Shown in pieces: positions 50,254 through 60,574 of a stretch of DNA of 64,000 nucleotides; the first letter of the stretch is position 1; each line of letters begins with the position of its first letter. The stretch comes from Acidovorax sp. (lineage in GTDB: Bacteria; Pseudomonadota; Gammaproteobacteria; Burkholderiales; Burkholderiaceae_C). A program made the position numbers and the translations under genes. A model generated the notes under the pieces. That model saw nothing but the letters and a program-made list of their open reading frames with translations, had not been told where the DNA came from and did no database searches. The stretch is from positions 56,094-120,093 of the forward strand of contig NZ_JAJTBB010000089.1 of assembly GCF_021287135.1 (NCBI RefSeq), written 5' to 3'.

Positions 50254-50351
50254 TCAAAAACCATAGCTGCTTGCGCTTGCTGCACGCCATGTTCAGCATG
50301 TTTTGCTTCAGAGAATGGCTTCCACAAAGCGCAAGCAGCTCATAAAAAAAG
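50252..50351. repeat. Two opposed dispersed-repeat halves between prpC and acnD (family A, copy 10)
   Basis: AGCTGCTTGCGCTT (50265-50278) and AAGCGCAAGCAGCT (50327-50340) form a perfect 14-bp inverted repeat with a 48-nt loop. The outer ends (GATCAAAAACCATAGC and CATAAAAAAAGAG) are also family-like. It begins at the prpC stop codon and fills most of the gap to acnD. Confidence 0.75.
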
Positions 50352-50372
50352 AGCAAGCCCAGCCCCCTACTC

Positions 50373-53030
50373 ATGATGAACATCGCCCACCGCAAACCGC
50401 TTCCCGGCACGGCGCTGCAGTATTTCGACGCGCGCGAAGCCGTTGAAGCCCTGCAGACCGGCGCCTGGGCCGCCCTGCCCTACACCGCGCGCGTGCACGC
50501 CGAAAACCTGGTGCGCCGCGCCGATCCTGCGCAGCTGGACGGCTACCTGCGCCAGCTCATCGGGCGGCGGCGCGACGCCGACTTCCCCTGGTTTCCGGCG
50601 CGGGTGGTCTGCCACGACATCCTGGGCCAGACGGCGCTGGTGGACCTGGCCGGGCTGCGCGACGCGATCGCCCAGGAAGGCGGCGACCCGGCCGCCGTGA
50701 ACCCGGTGGTGCCGGTGCAGCTCATCGTGGACCACTCGCTGGCCGTGGAGTGCGGCGGCGCCGACCCTGGTGCGTTTGCCAAGAACCGCGCCATCGAAGA
50801 CCGCCGCAATGAAGACCGCTTCCACTTCATCGAGTGGACGAAGAAGGCCTTTGCCAACGTGGCGGTGATCCCCGCGGGCAACGGGATCATGCACCAGATC
50901 AACCTGGAAAAAATGTCGCCCGTGGTGCACGCCGACCAGGGCGTGGCCTACCCCGACACCTGCGTGGGCACCGACAGCCACACGCCGCACGTGGACGCGC
51001 TGGGCGTGATCGCCGTGGGCGTGGGCGGCCTGGAGGCCGAGAGCGTGATGCTGGGCCGCGCGGTGTGGATGCGCCTGCCCGAGATCGTGGGCGTGGAGCT
51101 GACGGGCCGCCGCCCGCCGGGCATCACCGCCACGGACATCGTGCTGGCGCTCACCGAATTCCTGCGCCGCGAGAAAGTGGTGGGGGCCTACGTGGAGTTC
51201 CACGGCGCGGGCGCTGAAAGCCTCTCCATCGGCGACCGCGCCACCATCAGCAACATGTGCCCCGAGTACGGGGCCACGGCCGCGCTTTTTGCCATCGATG
51301 CGCAGACGCTGGAGTACCTGCGCCTCACGGGCCGGGAGGCCGCGCAGGTGCAGCTGGTGGAGACCTACGCCCGGGCCGCCGGCCTGTGGGCCGACACGCT
51401 GCATGCAGCGCAGTACGAGCGCGTGCTGCGTTTTGACCTCGGCAGCGTGGTGCGCAACCTGGCCGGCCCCAGCCACCCGCACCGCCGTCTGCCCACCTCG
51501 GCACTGGCCGAGCGCGGCATTGCCGGCCCGTGGGCGCAGGAGCCGGGCCGCCTGCCCGACGGCGCGGTCATCATCGCGGCCATCACCAGTTGCACCAACA
51601 CCAGCAACCCGCGCAACGTGATCGCCGCCGGCCTGCTGGCGCGCAACGCCCGCCGCCTGGGCCTCACCCGCAAGCCGTGGGTCAAGACCTCGCTGGCGCC
51701 CGGCTCCAAGGCCGTGGAGCTGTACCTGAAAGAAGCCGGCCTGCTGGCCGACCTGCAGGCGCTGGGCTTCGGCATCGTGGGCTTTGCCTGCACCACCTGC
51801 AACGGCATGAGCGGCGCGCTCGACCCGAAGATCCAGCAGGAGATCATCGAGCGCGACCTGTACGCGACGGCCGTGCTCTCGGGCAACCGCAATTTCGACG
51901 GACGCATCCACCCCTACGCGCAGCAGGCCTTCCTGGCCAGCCCGCCGCTGGTGGTGGCCTACGCCATCGCCGGCACGGTGCGCTTTGACATCGAGAACGA
52001 CGCTTTCGCCGTGGCGGACGGCCAGCCCGTGCGCCTGAAGGACCTGTGGCCCAGCGACGAAGAGATCGATGCCGTCGTGGCCCGGGCGGTCCAGCCCGCG
52101 CAGTTCCGCGCCGTGTACGAACCCATGTTTGCAGTCCGCCGGGACGATGGCGAGGCCGTGCGCCCACAGTACGGCTGGCGCCCCCAGTCCACCTACATCC
52201 GCCGCCCGCCGTACTGGGACACGGAAGGCGTGGGCGCCCTGGCCGCCCGGGCGCGCACCCTGCAGGGCATGCGCCCGCTGGCGCTGCTGGGCGACAACAT
52301 CACCACCGACCACCTGTCGCCCTCCAACGCCATCCTGCCGGACAGCGCGGCGGGCGAATACCTGGCGCACATGGGCGTGCCGGCGGAGGACTTCAACTCC
52401 TACGCCACGCACCGGGGCGACCACCTCACCGCCCTGCGCGCCACGTTGGCCAACCCGCAACTCGTCAACGAAATGGCGGTGGTGGATGGCCAGGTGCAAA
52501 AGGGCTCGCTGGCCCGCGTGGAACCCGAGGGCCAGGTGATGCGCATGTGGGAAGCCATCGAAACCTACCTGCACCGCCGCCAGCCGCTCATCGTCATCGC
52601 AGGTGCCGACTACGGCCAGGGCTCCAGCCGCGACTGGGCGGCCAAGGGCGTGCGCCTGGCGGGCGTGGAGGTGGTGGTGGCCGAGGGGTTTGAGCGCATC
52701 CACCGAACGAACCTGATCGGGATGGGGGTGTTGCCCCTGGAGTTTGCCCCCGGCGTGAACCGCCGCACGCTGGGGCTGGATGGCACGGAGACCTATGGCG
52801 TGGTGGGGGACCGAACCCCACGCGCCACCGTGACGCTGGTGGTGCACCGGCGCAACGGCGAGACGCTGCGGGTGCCCGTGGCGTGCCGGCTGGACACGGC
52901 GGAGGAGGTGTCGGTGTATGAGGCGGGGGGCGTGCTGCAGCGGTTTGCGCAGGATTTTTTGGCGGCGCGGACTGGGGCCGCCCCCTCTCCCCAACCCCTC
53001 TCCCGCGAGGGGAGAGGGGCTAGTGCGTGA
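50373..53030 (+). CDS. acnD: Fe/S-dependent 2-methylisocitrate dehydratase AcnD
   Basis: An 885-residue aconitase-family enzyme that dehydrates 2-methylcitrate in the AcnD/PrpF variant of the pathway. ITSCTNTSNP with its cysteine and GFACTTCNGMSGAL supply the 4Fe-4S ligands; GTDSHTPHVDALGV and GADYGQGSSRDWAAKG are substrate-binding segments. AcnD acts where prpF is present, as here. The last ~18 residues (PSPQPLSREGRGASA) are not family sequence: they are translated from the palindromic repeat that follows, so the original stop was probably lost or moved. Start is ATG 50373 or the adjacent 50376. Confidence 0.93.
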   Translation: MMNIAHRKPLPGTALQYFDAREAVEALQTGAWAALPYTARVHAENLVRRADPAQLDGYLRQLIGRRRDADFPWFPARVVCHDILGQTALVDLAGLRDAIAQEGGDPAAVNPVVPVQLIVDHSLAVECGGADPGAFAKNRAIEDRRNEDRFHFIEWTKKAFANVAVIPAGNGIMHQINLEKMSPVVHADQGVAYPDTCVGTDSHTPHVDALGVIAVGVGGLEAESVMLGRAVWMRLPEIVGVELTGRRPPGITATDIVLALTEFLRREKVVGAYVEFHGAGAESLSIGDRATISNMCPEYGATAALFAIDAQTLEYLRLTGREAAQVQLVETYARAAGLWADTLHAAQYERVLRFDLGSVVRNLAGPSHPHRRLPTSALAERGIAGPWAQEPGRLPDGAVIIAAITSCTNTSNPRNVIAAGLLARNARRLGLTRKPWVKTSLAPGSKAVELYLKEAGLLADLQALGFGIVGFACTTCNGMSGALDPKIQQEIIERDLYATAVLSGNRNFDGRIHPYAQQAFLASPPLVVAYAIAGTVRFDIENDAFAVADGQPVRLKDLWPSDEEIDAVVARAVQPAQFRAVYEPMFAVRRDDGEAVRPQYGWRPQSTYIRRPPYWDTEGVGALAARARTLQGMRPLALLGDNITTDHLSPSNAILPDSAAGEYLAHMGVPAEDFNSYATHRGDHLTALRATLANPQLVNEMAVVDGQVQKGSLARVEPEGQVMRMWEAIETYLHRRQPLIVIAGADYGQGSSRDWAAKGVRLAGVEVVVAEGFERIHRTNLIGMGVLPLEFAPGVNRRTLGLDGTETYGVVGDRTPRATVTLVVHRRNGETLRVPVACRLDTAEEVSVYEAGGVLQRFAQDFLAARTGAAPSPQPLSREGRGASA

Positions 53031-53302
53031 TGACAACCGCTGCTTCATATCTTCCGCCCCGCTCCCCTCACGGGAGAGGCGCGAGCGTGATGACAATCAC
53101 TGCTGTCCGTTTTGCTCCGCTCTCCCCTTGCGGGAGAGGGGCCGGGGGAGAGGGGCTTGCGCGCGATGACCAGCGCTGCTTCATGTCTTCCCTCCCGCTC
53201 CCCGGGCGGGCAAGAGGCGCGAGCGTGATGACAATCGCTGCTGTCCGTTTTGCTCCCCTCTCCCCTCGCGGGAGAGGGGCCGGGGGAGAGGGGGCCCCGC
53301 CC
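52982..53302. repeat. Palindromic CCCCTCTCCC repeats in a 136-bp tandem array
   Basis: Three hairpin units read CCCCTCTCCC-loop-GGGAGAGGGG (52995-53019, ~53117-53155, ~53254-53296), and shortened ones lie at ~53057-53085 and ~53195-53222. A unit starting GATGAC at 53029 repeats at 53165 (period 136 bp), and inside each unit a GCGTGATGACAA segment occurs twice (60 bp apart). The array covers the end of acnD and the leader of the DUF559 gene. Confidence 0.85.
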
Positions 53303-53686
53303 ATGCACCAACGCCAATTCACCAAAACCCTGCGCCAGAACATGACCGACGCAGAGCAGTTGCTATGGAAGCACCTGCGCGCGCACCGCATGGACGGCCA
53401 GAAATTCCGGCGCCAGCAGCCTATCGGCCCCTACATCGTGGACTTTGTGCATTTCGGCCTGCGGCTGATCGTGGAGGCAGACGGTGGGCAACACGTGGAT
53501 TCAGACCACGACGCCGCCCGCGATGCCTGGTTGCGCAGCCAGGGCTTCGCCCTGCTGCGCTTTTGGAACAACGACATCCTGCACCACACGGACAGCGTGC
53601 TCGAAGCCATCTGGGCAGCGCTGCAAGCGCAGCCCCCCTCTCCCCCGGCCCCTCTCCTGCAAAGGGAGAGGGGAGTCACACCATGA
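53303..53686 (+). CDS. DUF559 (Vsr-like) endonuclease-domain protein
   Basis: A 127-residue protein of the DUF559 family, related to the very-short-patch-repair endonuclease fold. MTDAEQLLWKHLRAHRMDGQKFRRQQPIGPYIVDF... is the usual start; the nuclease core is the D of YIVDF, LIVEADGGQH and the FWNNDIL strand, all conserved. ATG 53303 lies at the end of the upstream repeats. The C-terminal PPSPPAPLLQRERGV is translated from another repeat copy, and the stop overlaps the prpF start (ATGA). The family's role is not settled. Its position between acnD and prpF looks like an insertion into the operon. Confidence 0.85.
   Translation: MHQRQFTKTLRQNMTDAEQLLWKHLRAHRMDGQKFRRQQPIGPYIVDFVHFGLRLIVEADGGQHVDSDHDAARDAWLRSQGFALLRFWNNDILHHTDSVLEAIWAALQAQPPSPPAPLLQRERGVTP
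53632..53675. repeat. Palindromic CCCCTCTCC repeat copy downstream of the DUF559 core
   Basis: CCCCCCTCTCCCCCGGCC followed by CCCTCTCCTGCAAAGGGAGAGGG is the same palindrome as upstream of the gene. It encodes the DUF559 C-terminus, and its GGGAG provides the ribosome-binding site for prpF. Confidence 0.85.
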
Positions 53687-54858
53687 ACAAACCTCTTCCT
53701 CAAATCAGAATCCCCGCCACCTACCTGCGCGGCGGCACCAGCAAAGGCGTGTTCTTCCGCCTGCAAGACCTGCCCGAGGCCGCACAGCAGCCCGGGCCTG
53801 CGCGCGACGCCCTGCTGCTGCGCGTGCTGGGCAGCCCCGACCCCTATGGCAAGCAGATCGACGGCCTGGGCAATGCCTCGTCCAGCACCAGCAAGGCCGT
53901 GATCCTCTCGCGCAGCACGCGGCCGGGGCACGACGTGGACTACCTCTTCGGCCAGGTCGCCATCGACCGCCCCCTGGTGGACTGGAGCGGCAACTGTGGC
54001 AACCTCTCGGCCGCCGTGGGGCCGTGCGCCCTGCACATGGGACTGATCGATGCCGCACGCGTTCCGCAGCACGGCCCCCTGGCGGTGCGCATCTGGCAGG
54101 CCAACATTGGCAAGACCATCGTGGCGCACGTGCCCATGGCGGACGGCCAGGTGCAGGAACTGGGCGACTTCGAGCTGGACGGCGTCACCTTTCCTGCCGC
54201 CGAAGTGCCGCTGGAGTTCATGGACCCGTCCGATGGCGCCGGCGCCCTCTTCCCCACGGGCAACGTGGTGGACACGCTGGAGGTGCCCGGCGTGGGCAGC
54301 TTCCCGGCCACCTTCATCAACGCGGGCATTCCCACCATTTTTCTCAACGCCAGCGACCTGGGCTACACCGGCACCGAGCTGCAAGCCAACATCAACGGCG
54401 ATGCGGCGGCGCTGACGCGCCTGGAGGCCGTTCGCGCGCACGGCGCCGTGCGCATGGGCCTGATCGCCACGCCCGCCGAGGCCGCCACGCGCCAGCACAC
54501 GCCCAAGATCGCCTTCGTGGCGCCGCCGGCCAGCTACACGGCCGCCAGCGGCAAGCGGGTGCACAAGGAAGACGTGGACCTGCTGGTGCGCGCCCTCTCG
54601 ATGGGCCAGCTGCACCACGCCATGATGGGCACGGCGGCCGTGGCCGTCGGCGCGGCGGCGGCTGTGCCGGGCACGCTGGTCAACCGGGCGGCGGGCGGTG
54701 GCACGCCCAGCGCCGTGCGCTTCGGCCACCCTTCCGGCACGCTGCGGGTGGGGGCCCAGGCGGCGCAGGTGGCCGGCCAATGGACGGTCACCAAGGTCCT
54801 CATGAGCCGCAGCGCCCGCATTTTGATGGAGGGCTGGGTCAGGGTGCCGTCGCCGTGA
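53683..54858 (+). CDS. prpF: 2-methylaconitate cis-trans isomerase PrpF
   Basis: A 391-residue diaminopimelate-epimerase-fold isomerase that converts the trans-2-methylaconitate released by AcnD to the cis form. IPATYLRGGTSKGVFF, DWSGNCGNLSAAVGP (active cysteine in GNCGN) and FINAGIPTIFLNASDLG are family segments; RAAGGGTPSAVRFGHPSGTL is the C-terminal motif. ATG 53683 overlaps the DUF559 stop by 4 bp. A GGGAG from the palindromic repeat serves as ribosome site. Confidence 0.94.
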   Translation: MNKPLPQIRIPATYLRGGTSKGVFFRLQDLPEAAQQPGPARDALLLRVLGSPDPYGKQIDGLGNASSSTSKAVILSRSTRPGHDVDYLFGQVAIDRPLVDWSGNCGNLSAAVGPCALHMGLIDAARVPQHGPLAVRIWQANIGKTIVAHVPMADGQVQELGDFELDGVTFPAAEVPLEFMDPSDGAGALFPTGNVVDTLEVPGVGSFPATFINAGIPTIFLNASDLGYTGTELQANINGDAAALTRLEAVRAHGAVRMGLIATPAEAATRQHTPKIAFVAPPASYTAASGKRVHKEDVDLLVRALSMGQLHHAMMGTAAVAVGAAAAVPGTLVNRAAGGGTPSAVRFGHPSGTLRVGAQAAQVAGQWTVTKVLMSRSARILMEGWVRVPSP

Positions 54859-54916
54859 ACGGCCGCACGCCCCCTCCACGCCCATCCACCGGACCCGCAT
54901 TCAAGGAAAAAGAAGC

Positions 54917-55777
54917 ATGAACACCAAACAGCAGTTGCGCGCGCTCGCCCAGGCCCGCCGCGGCGTCATCGTCCCCGGCGCGTTCAACGCCCTGTCCGCC
55001 CGCGTGGTGGAAGACCTGGGGTTTGAAGCCCTCTACATCACCGGCGCCGGCGTGACCAACATGGGCCTGGGGCTGCCGGATCAGGCCTTCATGGGCCTGA
55101 CCGACATCGCCGACCAGACGGCCCGCATCCGCGATGCGGTGCAGCTGCCGCTCATCGTCGACGCCGACACCGGCTTCGGCAATGCGCTCAACACCTACCA
55201 CACGGTGCGCACGCTGGAGCGCGCGGGCGCCGACTGCATCCAGCTGGAGGACCAGGTCAGCCCCAAGCGCTGCGGCCACTTCAACGGCAAGGACGTGGTG
55301 GATGCGCGCGAGATGGTGGGCAAGATCCGCGCGGCGTGCGATGCACGGCGCGACAGCGACCTGCTCATCCTGGCCCGCACCGACGCAGCCGCCGTGCACG
55401 GCTTTGACGCCGCCGTGGAGCGCGCCGGGCAGTACGCCGAAGCCGGCGCCGACATCCTGTTCGTGGAGGCCGTGACCACTGCCGAGCAGGTGCGCGCCCT
55501 GCCCGCGCTGTTGCCCCAGCCCCAGCTCATCAACCTGGTCATCGGCGGCAAGACCCCGATCACCGGCGCTGCCGAGCTGGCCGCCCTGCGCTACGGCCTG
55601 GTGCTGTACGCCAACGCGGCCCTGCAGGGCGCCGTGGCCGGCATGCAAAGGGCGCTGACCGTGCTGCGCGACCACCAGCGCATCGATGAAGACCCTGCGC
55701 TGGTCGCACCCTTTGCTGAACGCCAACGGCTGGTGCGGAAAACCCACTGGGACGCGCTGGAGCAAAAATACCAATAA
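54917..55777 (+). CDS. Isocitrate lyase/PEP mutase-family enzyme, probable 2-methylisocitrate lyase
   Basis: A 286-residue alpha/beta barrel. VPGAFNALSARVVEDLGFEALYITGAG starts the domain, DADTGFGNALNTYHTV binds Mg, and EDQVSPKRCGHFNGK holds the catalytic K-R-C-G-H motif of isocitrate lyase-type enzymes. In this cluster the missing step is cleavage of 2-methylisocitrate to pyruvate and succinate, so PrpB function is the best guess. The sequence differs from enterobacterial PrpB (no VGTINANHALLA start), and other C-C lyases of the superfamily (for example dimethylmalate or oxaloacetate lyases) are possible. A purine-rich leader precedes ATG 54917. Confidence 0.75.
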   Translation: MNTKQQLRALAQARRGVIVPGAFNALSARVVEDLGFEALYITGAGVTNMGLGLPDQAFMGLTDIADQTARIRDAVQLPLIVDADTGFGNALNTYHTVRTLERAGADCIQLEDQVSPKRCGHFNGKDVVDAREMVGKIRAACDARRDSDLLILARTDAAAVHGFDAAVERAGQYAEAGADILFVEAVTTAEQVRALPALLPQPQLINLVIGGKTPITGAAELAALRYGLVLYANAALQGAVAGMQRALTVLRDHQRIDEDPALVAPFAERQRLVRKTHWDALEQKYQ

Positions 55778-55834
55778 AAACAGGTTCTATCGCCCGACCA
55801 TCAAGCGCATGCAGCTATACCTTTGATAGCAAAT
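55774..55834 (-). repeat. Dispersed repeat (family A), copy 11, starting at a stop codon
   Basis: ATAAAAACAGGTTCTATCGC to TTTGATAGCAAATTGC keeps the ATCAAGCGCATGCAGCTAT segment and the GATAGCAAATT end. It begins at the TAA of the lyase gene, as copy 2 does at the RelA/SpoT gene. Confidence 0.6.
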
Positions 55835-55934
55835 TGCAGCGCGCGGCGCCCCCCGCGCCCGCGCCCAATGCACAAGGTCCACCGGGACCGGGGCGTGCGC
55901 GGCACAATGGGCCGTCCCAGCCCCTGTGCGCCCC

Positions 55935-57293
55935 ATGCAAAGCATCTCTTCCCAGAACGTGGTGGACCTGCTGCTCGACGCGGTTTGCGTTGTCCAACGG
56001 GACAGCACGATCGAGTTTGTCAGCCCCGCCTTCGAGCGCATCTTCGGCTACCGGCCCGACGAGGTCCTCGGCAAGCGCATGCTCGACATGGTGCATCCCG
56101 ACGATGTCACCATGACCGCCCAGCAGGCGCAGCGCGTGACCGAGGGCCATCTGCAGCTGCAGTTTGAAAACCGCTATGTCCACAAGGACGGCTCCATTGC
56201 CCATGTGCGCTGGACCGCGCGCTGGCTCCCCGAGCAGCAGGTACGGCTGGCAGTGGCGCACGACATCACCGAGCGCAAGTTCACCGAGTCGATGCAGGCC
56301 GCCATCTACGCCATTTCCGAGGCGGCCCATGCCACGCAGAACCTGCAGGCGCTGTTCCGCCACATCCACGAGATCGTGGGCAAGCTGCTGCCGGCCTCGC
56401 ACTTCGCCGTGGCGCTGTACGACGCCGCCCAGGACGCGCTCAGTTTTCCCTACCTTGCCAGCGCCAGCGCCAGTGGCGACGCCCAGCCCGAGATCCAGGT
56501 GCGCAACGCGCTGTGCACCGAGGTGATCCGCAGCGGCAACACGGTGCTGCTGACCCCGCACGCCCCGGTGAACCTGGAGCACGCCCCGCTGCCGCAGGGC
56601 GGCACGCCCCAGCACTGGCTGGGCGCCCCGCTGCCCACCCTGAACGGCCCCATCGGCGCGCTGGTGCTGCGCAGCGACGGCGGCGAGCGGGGCCGCTACA
56701 CCGAGAAGGACAAGGAGCTGCTGCAGTTTGTCTCCACCCAGGTGGCCGCCGCCATCGAGCGCAAGCAGATGCACCAGCGCCTGGAGCACATGGCCCAGTA
56801 CGACCAGCTCACGCACCTGCCCAACCGGCAGCTGTTCCTGGACCGGCTGCGCATGGCGCTGTCGCGCGTGCGGCGTGACCAGGGGGGGCTGTCGCTGCTG
56901 TTCATCGACCTGGACGGCTTCAAGCAGGTCAACGACACGATGGGCCACGCCATGGGCGACCTGCTGCTGCAGCGGGTGGCGCAGCGGCTGCAAGATTGCG
57001 TGCGCGATTCCGACACGGTGGCCCGCCTGGGCGGCGACGAATTCGTGGTGCTGCTGGAAGGCGCCCAGGCCCTGAAGGTGGCCGAAAAGATCCTGGCCTC
57101 CTTCGGGCAACCGTTTGACCTGGACGGCGTGCGCCTGCACGTGCAGCCCAGCATCGGCATCGCCATCCACCCGGACCACGGCAGCGAAGCAGACCACCTG
57201 CTGGGGCACGCGGACGCAGCGATGTACCTTGCCAAGAAAAGCGGGGGCAACCGGGTCCACGTGGCACCCGGCGGGGGCGGCGGGCCGCCATGA
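55935..57293 (+). CDS. PAS-GAF-GGDEF diguanylate cyclase
   Basis: A 452-residue cytoplasmic protein without membrane helices. A PAS domain (about 10-115, FVSPAFERIFGYRPDEVLGK) is followed by a GAF domain (about 125-275) and a GGDEF domain with intact RLGGDEFVVL and an RxxD inhibitory site (RDSD) five residues before it, so it should synthesise cyclic-di-GMP with product inhibition. DVDGFKQVNDT-type residues (LDGFKQVNDTMGH) bind GTP. GTG 55926 is an alternative start three codons upstream. A CACAAT -10-like sequence lies in the leader. Confidence 0.9.
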   Translation: MQSISSQNVVDLLLDAVCVVQRDSTIEFVSPAFERIFGYRPDEVLGKRMLDMVHPDDVTMTAQQAQRVTEGHLQLQFENRYVHKDGSIAHVRWTARWLPEQQVRLAVAHDITERKFTESMQAAIYAISEAAHATQNLQALFRHIHEIVGKLLPASHFAVALYDAAQDALSFPYLASASASGDAQPEIQVRNALCTEVIRSGNTVLLTPHAPVNLEHAPLPQGGTPQHWLGAPLPTLNGPIGALVLRSDGGERGRYTEKDKELLQFVSTQVAAAIERKQMHQRLEHMAQYDQLTHLPNRQLFLDRLRMALSRVRRDQGGLSLLFIDLDGFKQVNDTMGHAMGDLLLQRVAQRLQDCVRDSDTVARLGGDEFVVLLEGAQALKVAEKILASFGQPFDLDGVRLHVQPSIGIAIHPDHGSEADHLLGHADAAMYLAKKSGGNRVHVAPGGGGGPP

Positions 57294-57373
57294 CGGGGCT
57301 CCGCGCCCTCCCACCGCAACCCCGGCCTCCACGGCACAATGCCCTCCCGATCCGCTGACCGGAGCCTTCCACC

Positions 57374-57847
57374 ATGGACCTTGTTCACCGCGCGCTGCTG
57401 TTGCTGCACCTCCTGGCCGTCATCGTCTGGGTGGGGGGCATGGTCTTTGCCCATTTCTTCCTGCGGCCCGCGGCGCAATCGCTGGAGCCGCCCCTGCGCG
57501 TGCAGCTGATGCAGGGCGTGCTGCAGCGCTTTCTGGGCGCGGTGGGCGGCGCCGTGGCGGTGGTGCTGGCCAGCGGGGTGTGGATGATCGGCCGCGCCGC
57601 CCGCCAGGCCGCGCAGGCCGGGGGCAGCTTTTCCATGCCCCTGGGCTGGGCGGCCATGGCGGTGCTGGGGCTGGTCATGGCGGCCATCTTTGGCCACATC
57701 CGCTTTGCCTTGTTTCCCCGCCTGCGGCGGGCCGTGGCGGCCGCAGACTGGCCCGCAGGCGGCAAGGCGCTGGCAGGCATCCGCCGCTGGGTGGCGGTCA
57801 ACCTCGTGCTGGGCTCGCTGACCGTGGCGGTTGCCGTGCTGTCGTAG
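57374..57847 (+). CDS. CopD-family integral membrane protein
   Basis: A 157-residue protein with four predicted helices (about 5-28, 48-70, 85-108, 137-156). HRALLLLHLLAVIVWVGGMVFAHFFLRP carries the histidines and GG of the CopD/heme-like membrane family. CopD proteins are linked to copper uptake; short stand-alone homologues like this have unproven roles. A run of neighbouring genes on the same strand includes the PAS-GAF-GGDEF gene 80 bp upstream. Confidence 0.7.
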   Translation: MDLVHRALLLLHLLAVIVWVGGMVFAHFFLRPAAQSLEPPLRVQLMQGVLQRFLGAVGGAVAVVLASGVWMIGRAARQAAQAGGSFSMPLGWAAMAVLGLVMAAIFGHIRFALFPRLRRAVAAADWPAGGKALAGIRRWVAVNLVLGSLTVAVAVLS

Positions 57848-57882
57848 CCGCGGCGCGCACCGTGCGCCGCCCCACGGGCGAC

Positions 57883-57908
57883 CTTGAGCGACCTCAAGTG
57901 ACCTTGAG
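57883..57908. promoter_or_regulatory. Alternating CTTGAG/CTCAAG repeats, 10-bp period, upstream of an ABC exporter
   Basis: CTTGAG-CGAC-CTCAAG-TGAC-CTTGAG gives two overlapping perfect 6-bp inverted repeats with a helical-turn period. It is 130 bp upstream of the ABC exporter gene. It could be the operator of an unidentified dimeric regulator. Confidence 0.4.
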
Positions 57909-58041
57909 CGCGCCTTTGCGCACAAAAGAAAAGCCACCGCTGCAGGCGCACGGTTTCACCCACGAAGGCTGCGGACAAGCCCCTTGCTGACACCTCGGGT
58001 GCGCGGCACTCCTCTACCATGCGGCGCCGAGGAGCTGCCCT

Positions 58042-59877
<1,836 letters not shown>

Positions 59878-60106
59878 GCCGGCGGACGTCCGTTTTCGCC
59901 GGCGCGGCTCCCGCCCCCCGGCGCCACGCAGTCAGGGCGCCCCGCGCGTTGCTGTCGCGCCCCCACGGCCGCAGGGCCGTGCTTCGCAGCTCATGGCCCA
60001 CTTGGCGACTGCGTGTCACCCAGGCGGCTGTGCCCGCCCTCCACAGCGCCTACTGTGGCGGCCATACCCGGGCCACGGTGGCCTGGAACTTTTGGGAGAC
60101 GGTCCG

Positions 60107-60436
60107 ATGATCAAGGTCACTGCGGTATACCGCTGGCGCGAAGGCGCCACGTTCAACCACGACTACTACCACGGCGAACACATGCGCATTGCCCGTGCGG
60201 CGCTTCAGCCCCTGGGCCTGGTGCGGCTGGAGAGCGACCGTGTGCTCTACCCCGGCGAACCCCGCCCCGGCCAGGTGGTGGCGCTGACCAATGCGTTCTT
60301 CAGCGACCTGCAGCAGGCGCAAGCGGCCGCCAAGGCGACGATGGCCGAACTGTCTGCCGACATCCCCAACTACACCAACATCCAACCCGAGTCGTACTTC
60401 GCGCAAATGCTGCGGCACGATGGGACCGTCGCTTGA
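60107..60436 (+). CDS. EthD-domain protein
   Basis: A 109-residue protein of the EthD/dimeric alpha-beta-barrel family (VYRWREGATFNHDYYHGEHM at the start, MLRHDG at the end). EthD proteins are small accessory proteins of unknown biochemistry; homologues occur near oxidative catabolic operons. GGGAG precedes ATG 60107. No related catabolic gene is next to it here. About 230 bp upstream show only GC-rich sequence. Confidence 0.75.
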   Translation: MIKVTAVYRWREGATFNHDYYHGEHMRIARAALQPLGLVRLESDRVLYPGEPRPGQVVALTNAFFSDLQQAQAAAKATMAELSADIPNYTNIQPESYFAQMLRHDGTVA

Positions 60437-60510
60437 CTGACGCCGGGGGCGGCCCACGTCGCCGCGCGCTTGAACGGCCCGCTCCCGCCCGCGATCGCCT
60501 CGGAATTTTG

Positions 60511-60572
60511 GGTCAAAATGAGGCCCAGCGCCCGTCCATTCAGCGCAAACAGCTCTTTTTTTGATAGCAAAC
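60511..60572 (-). repeat. Dispersed repeat (family A), copy 12, abutting a start codon
   Basis: The reverse-orientation copy is GGTCAAAATGAGGCCCAGCG to TTTTTTTGATAGCAAACT; the arms CAGCGC and GCGC are separated by CCGTCCATTCA. It ends 3 bp before the ATG of the next gene. Confidence 0.75.
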
Positions 60573-60574
60573 TT

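Noticed and set aside
53029-53302. Tandem array considered as a CRISPR.
   Set aside because: Units are 136 bp with internal 60-bp similarity, and the palindromes are G/C-rich with no unique spacers of constant length; no cas gene is nearby.
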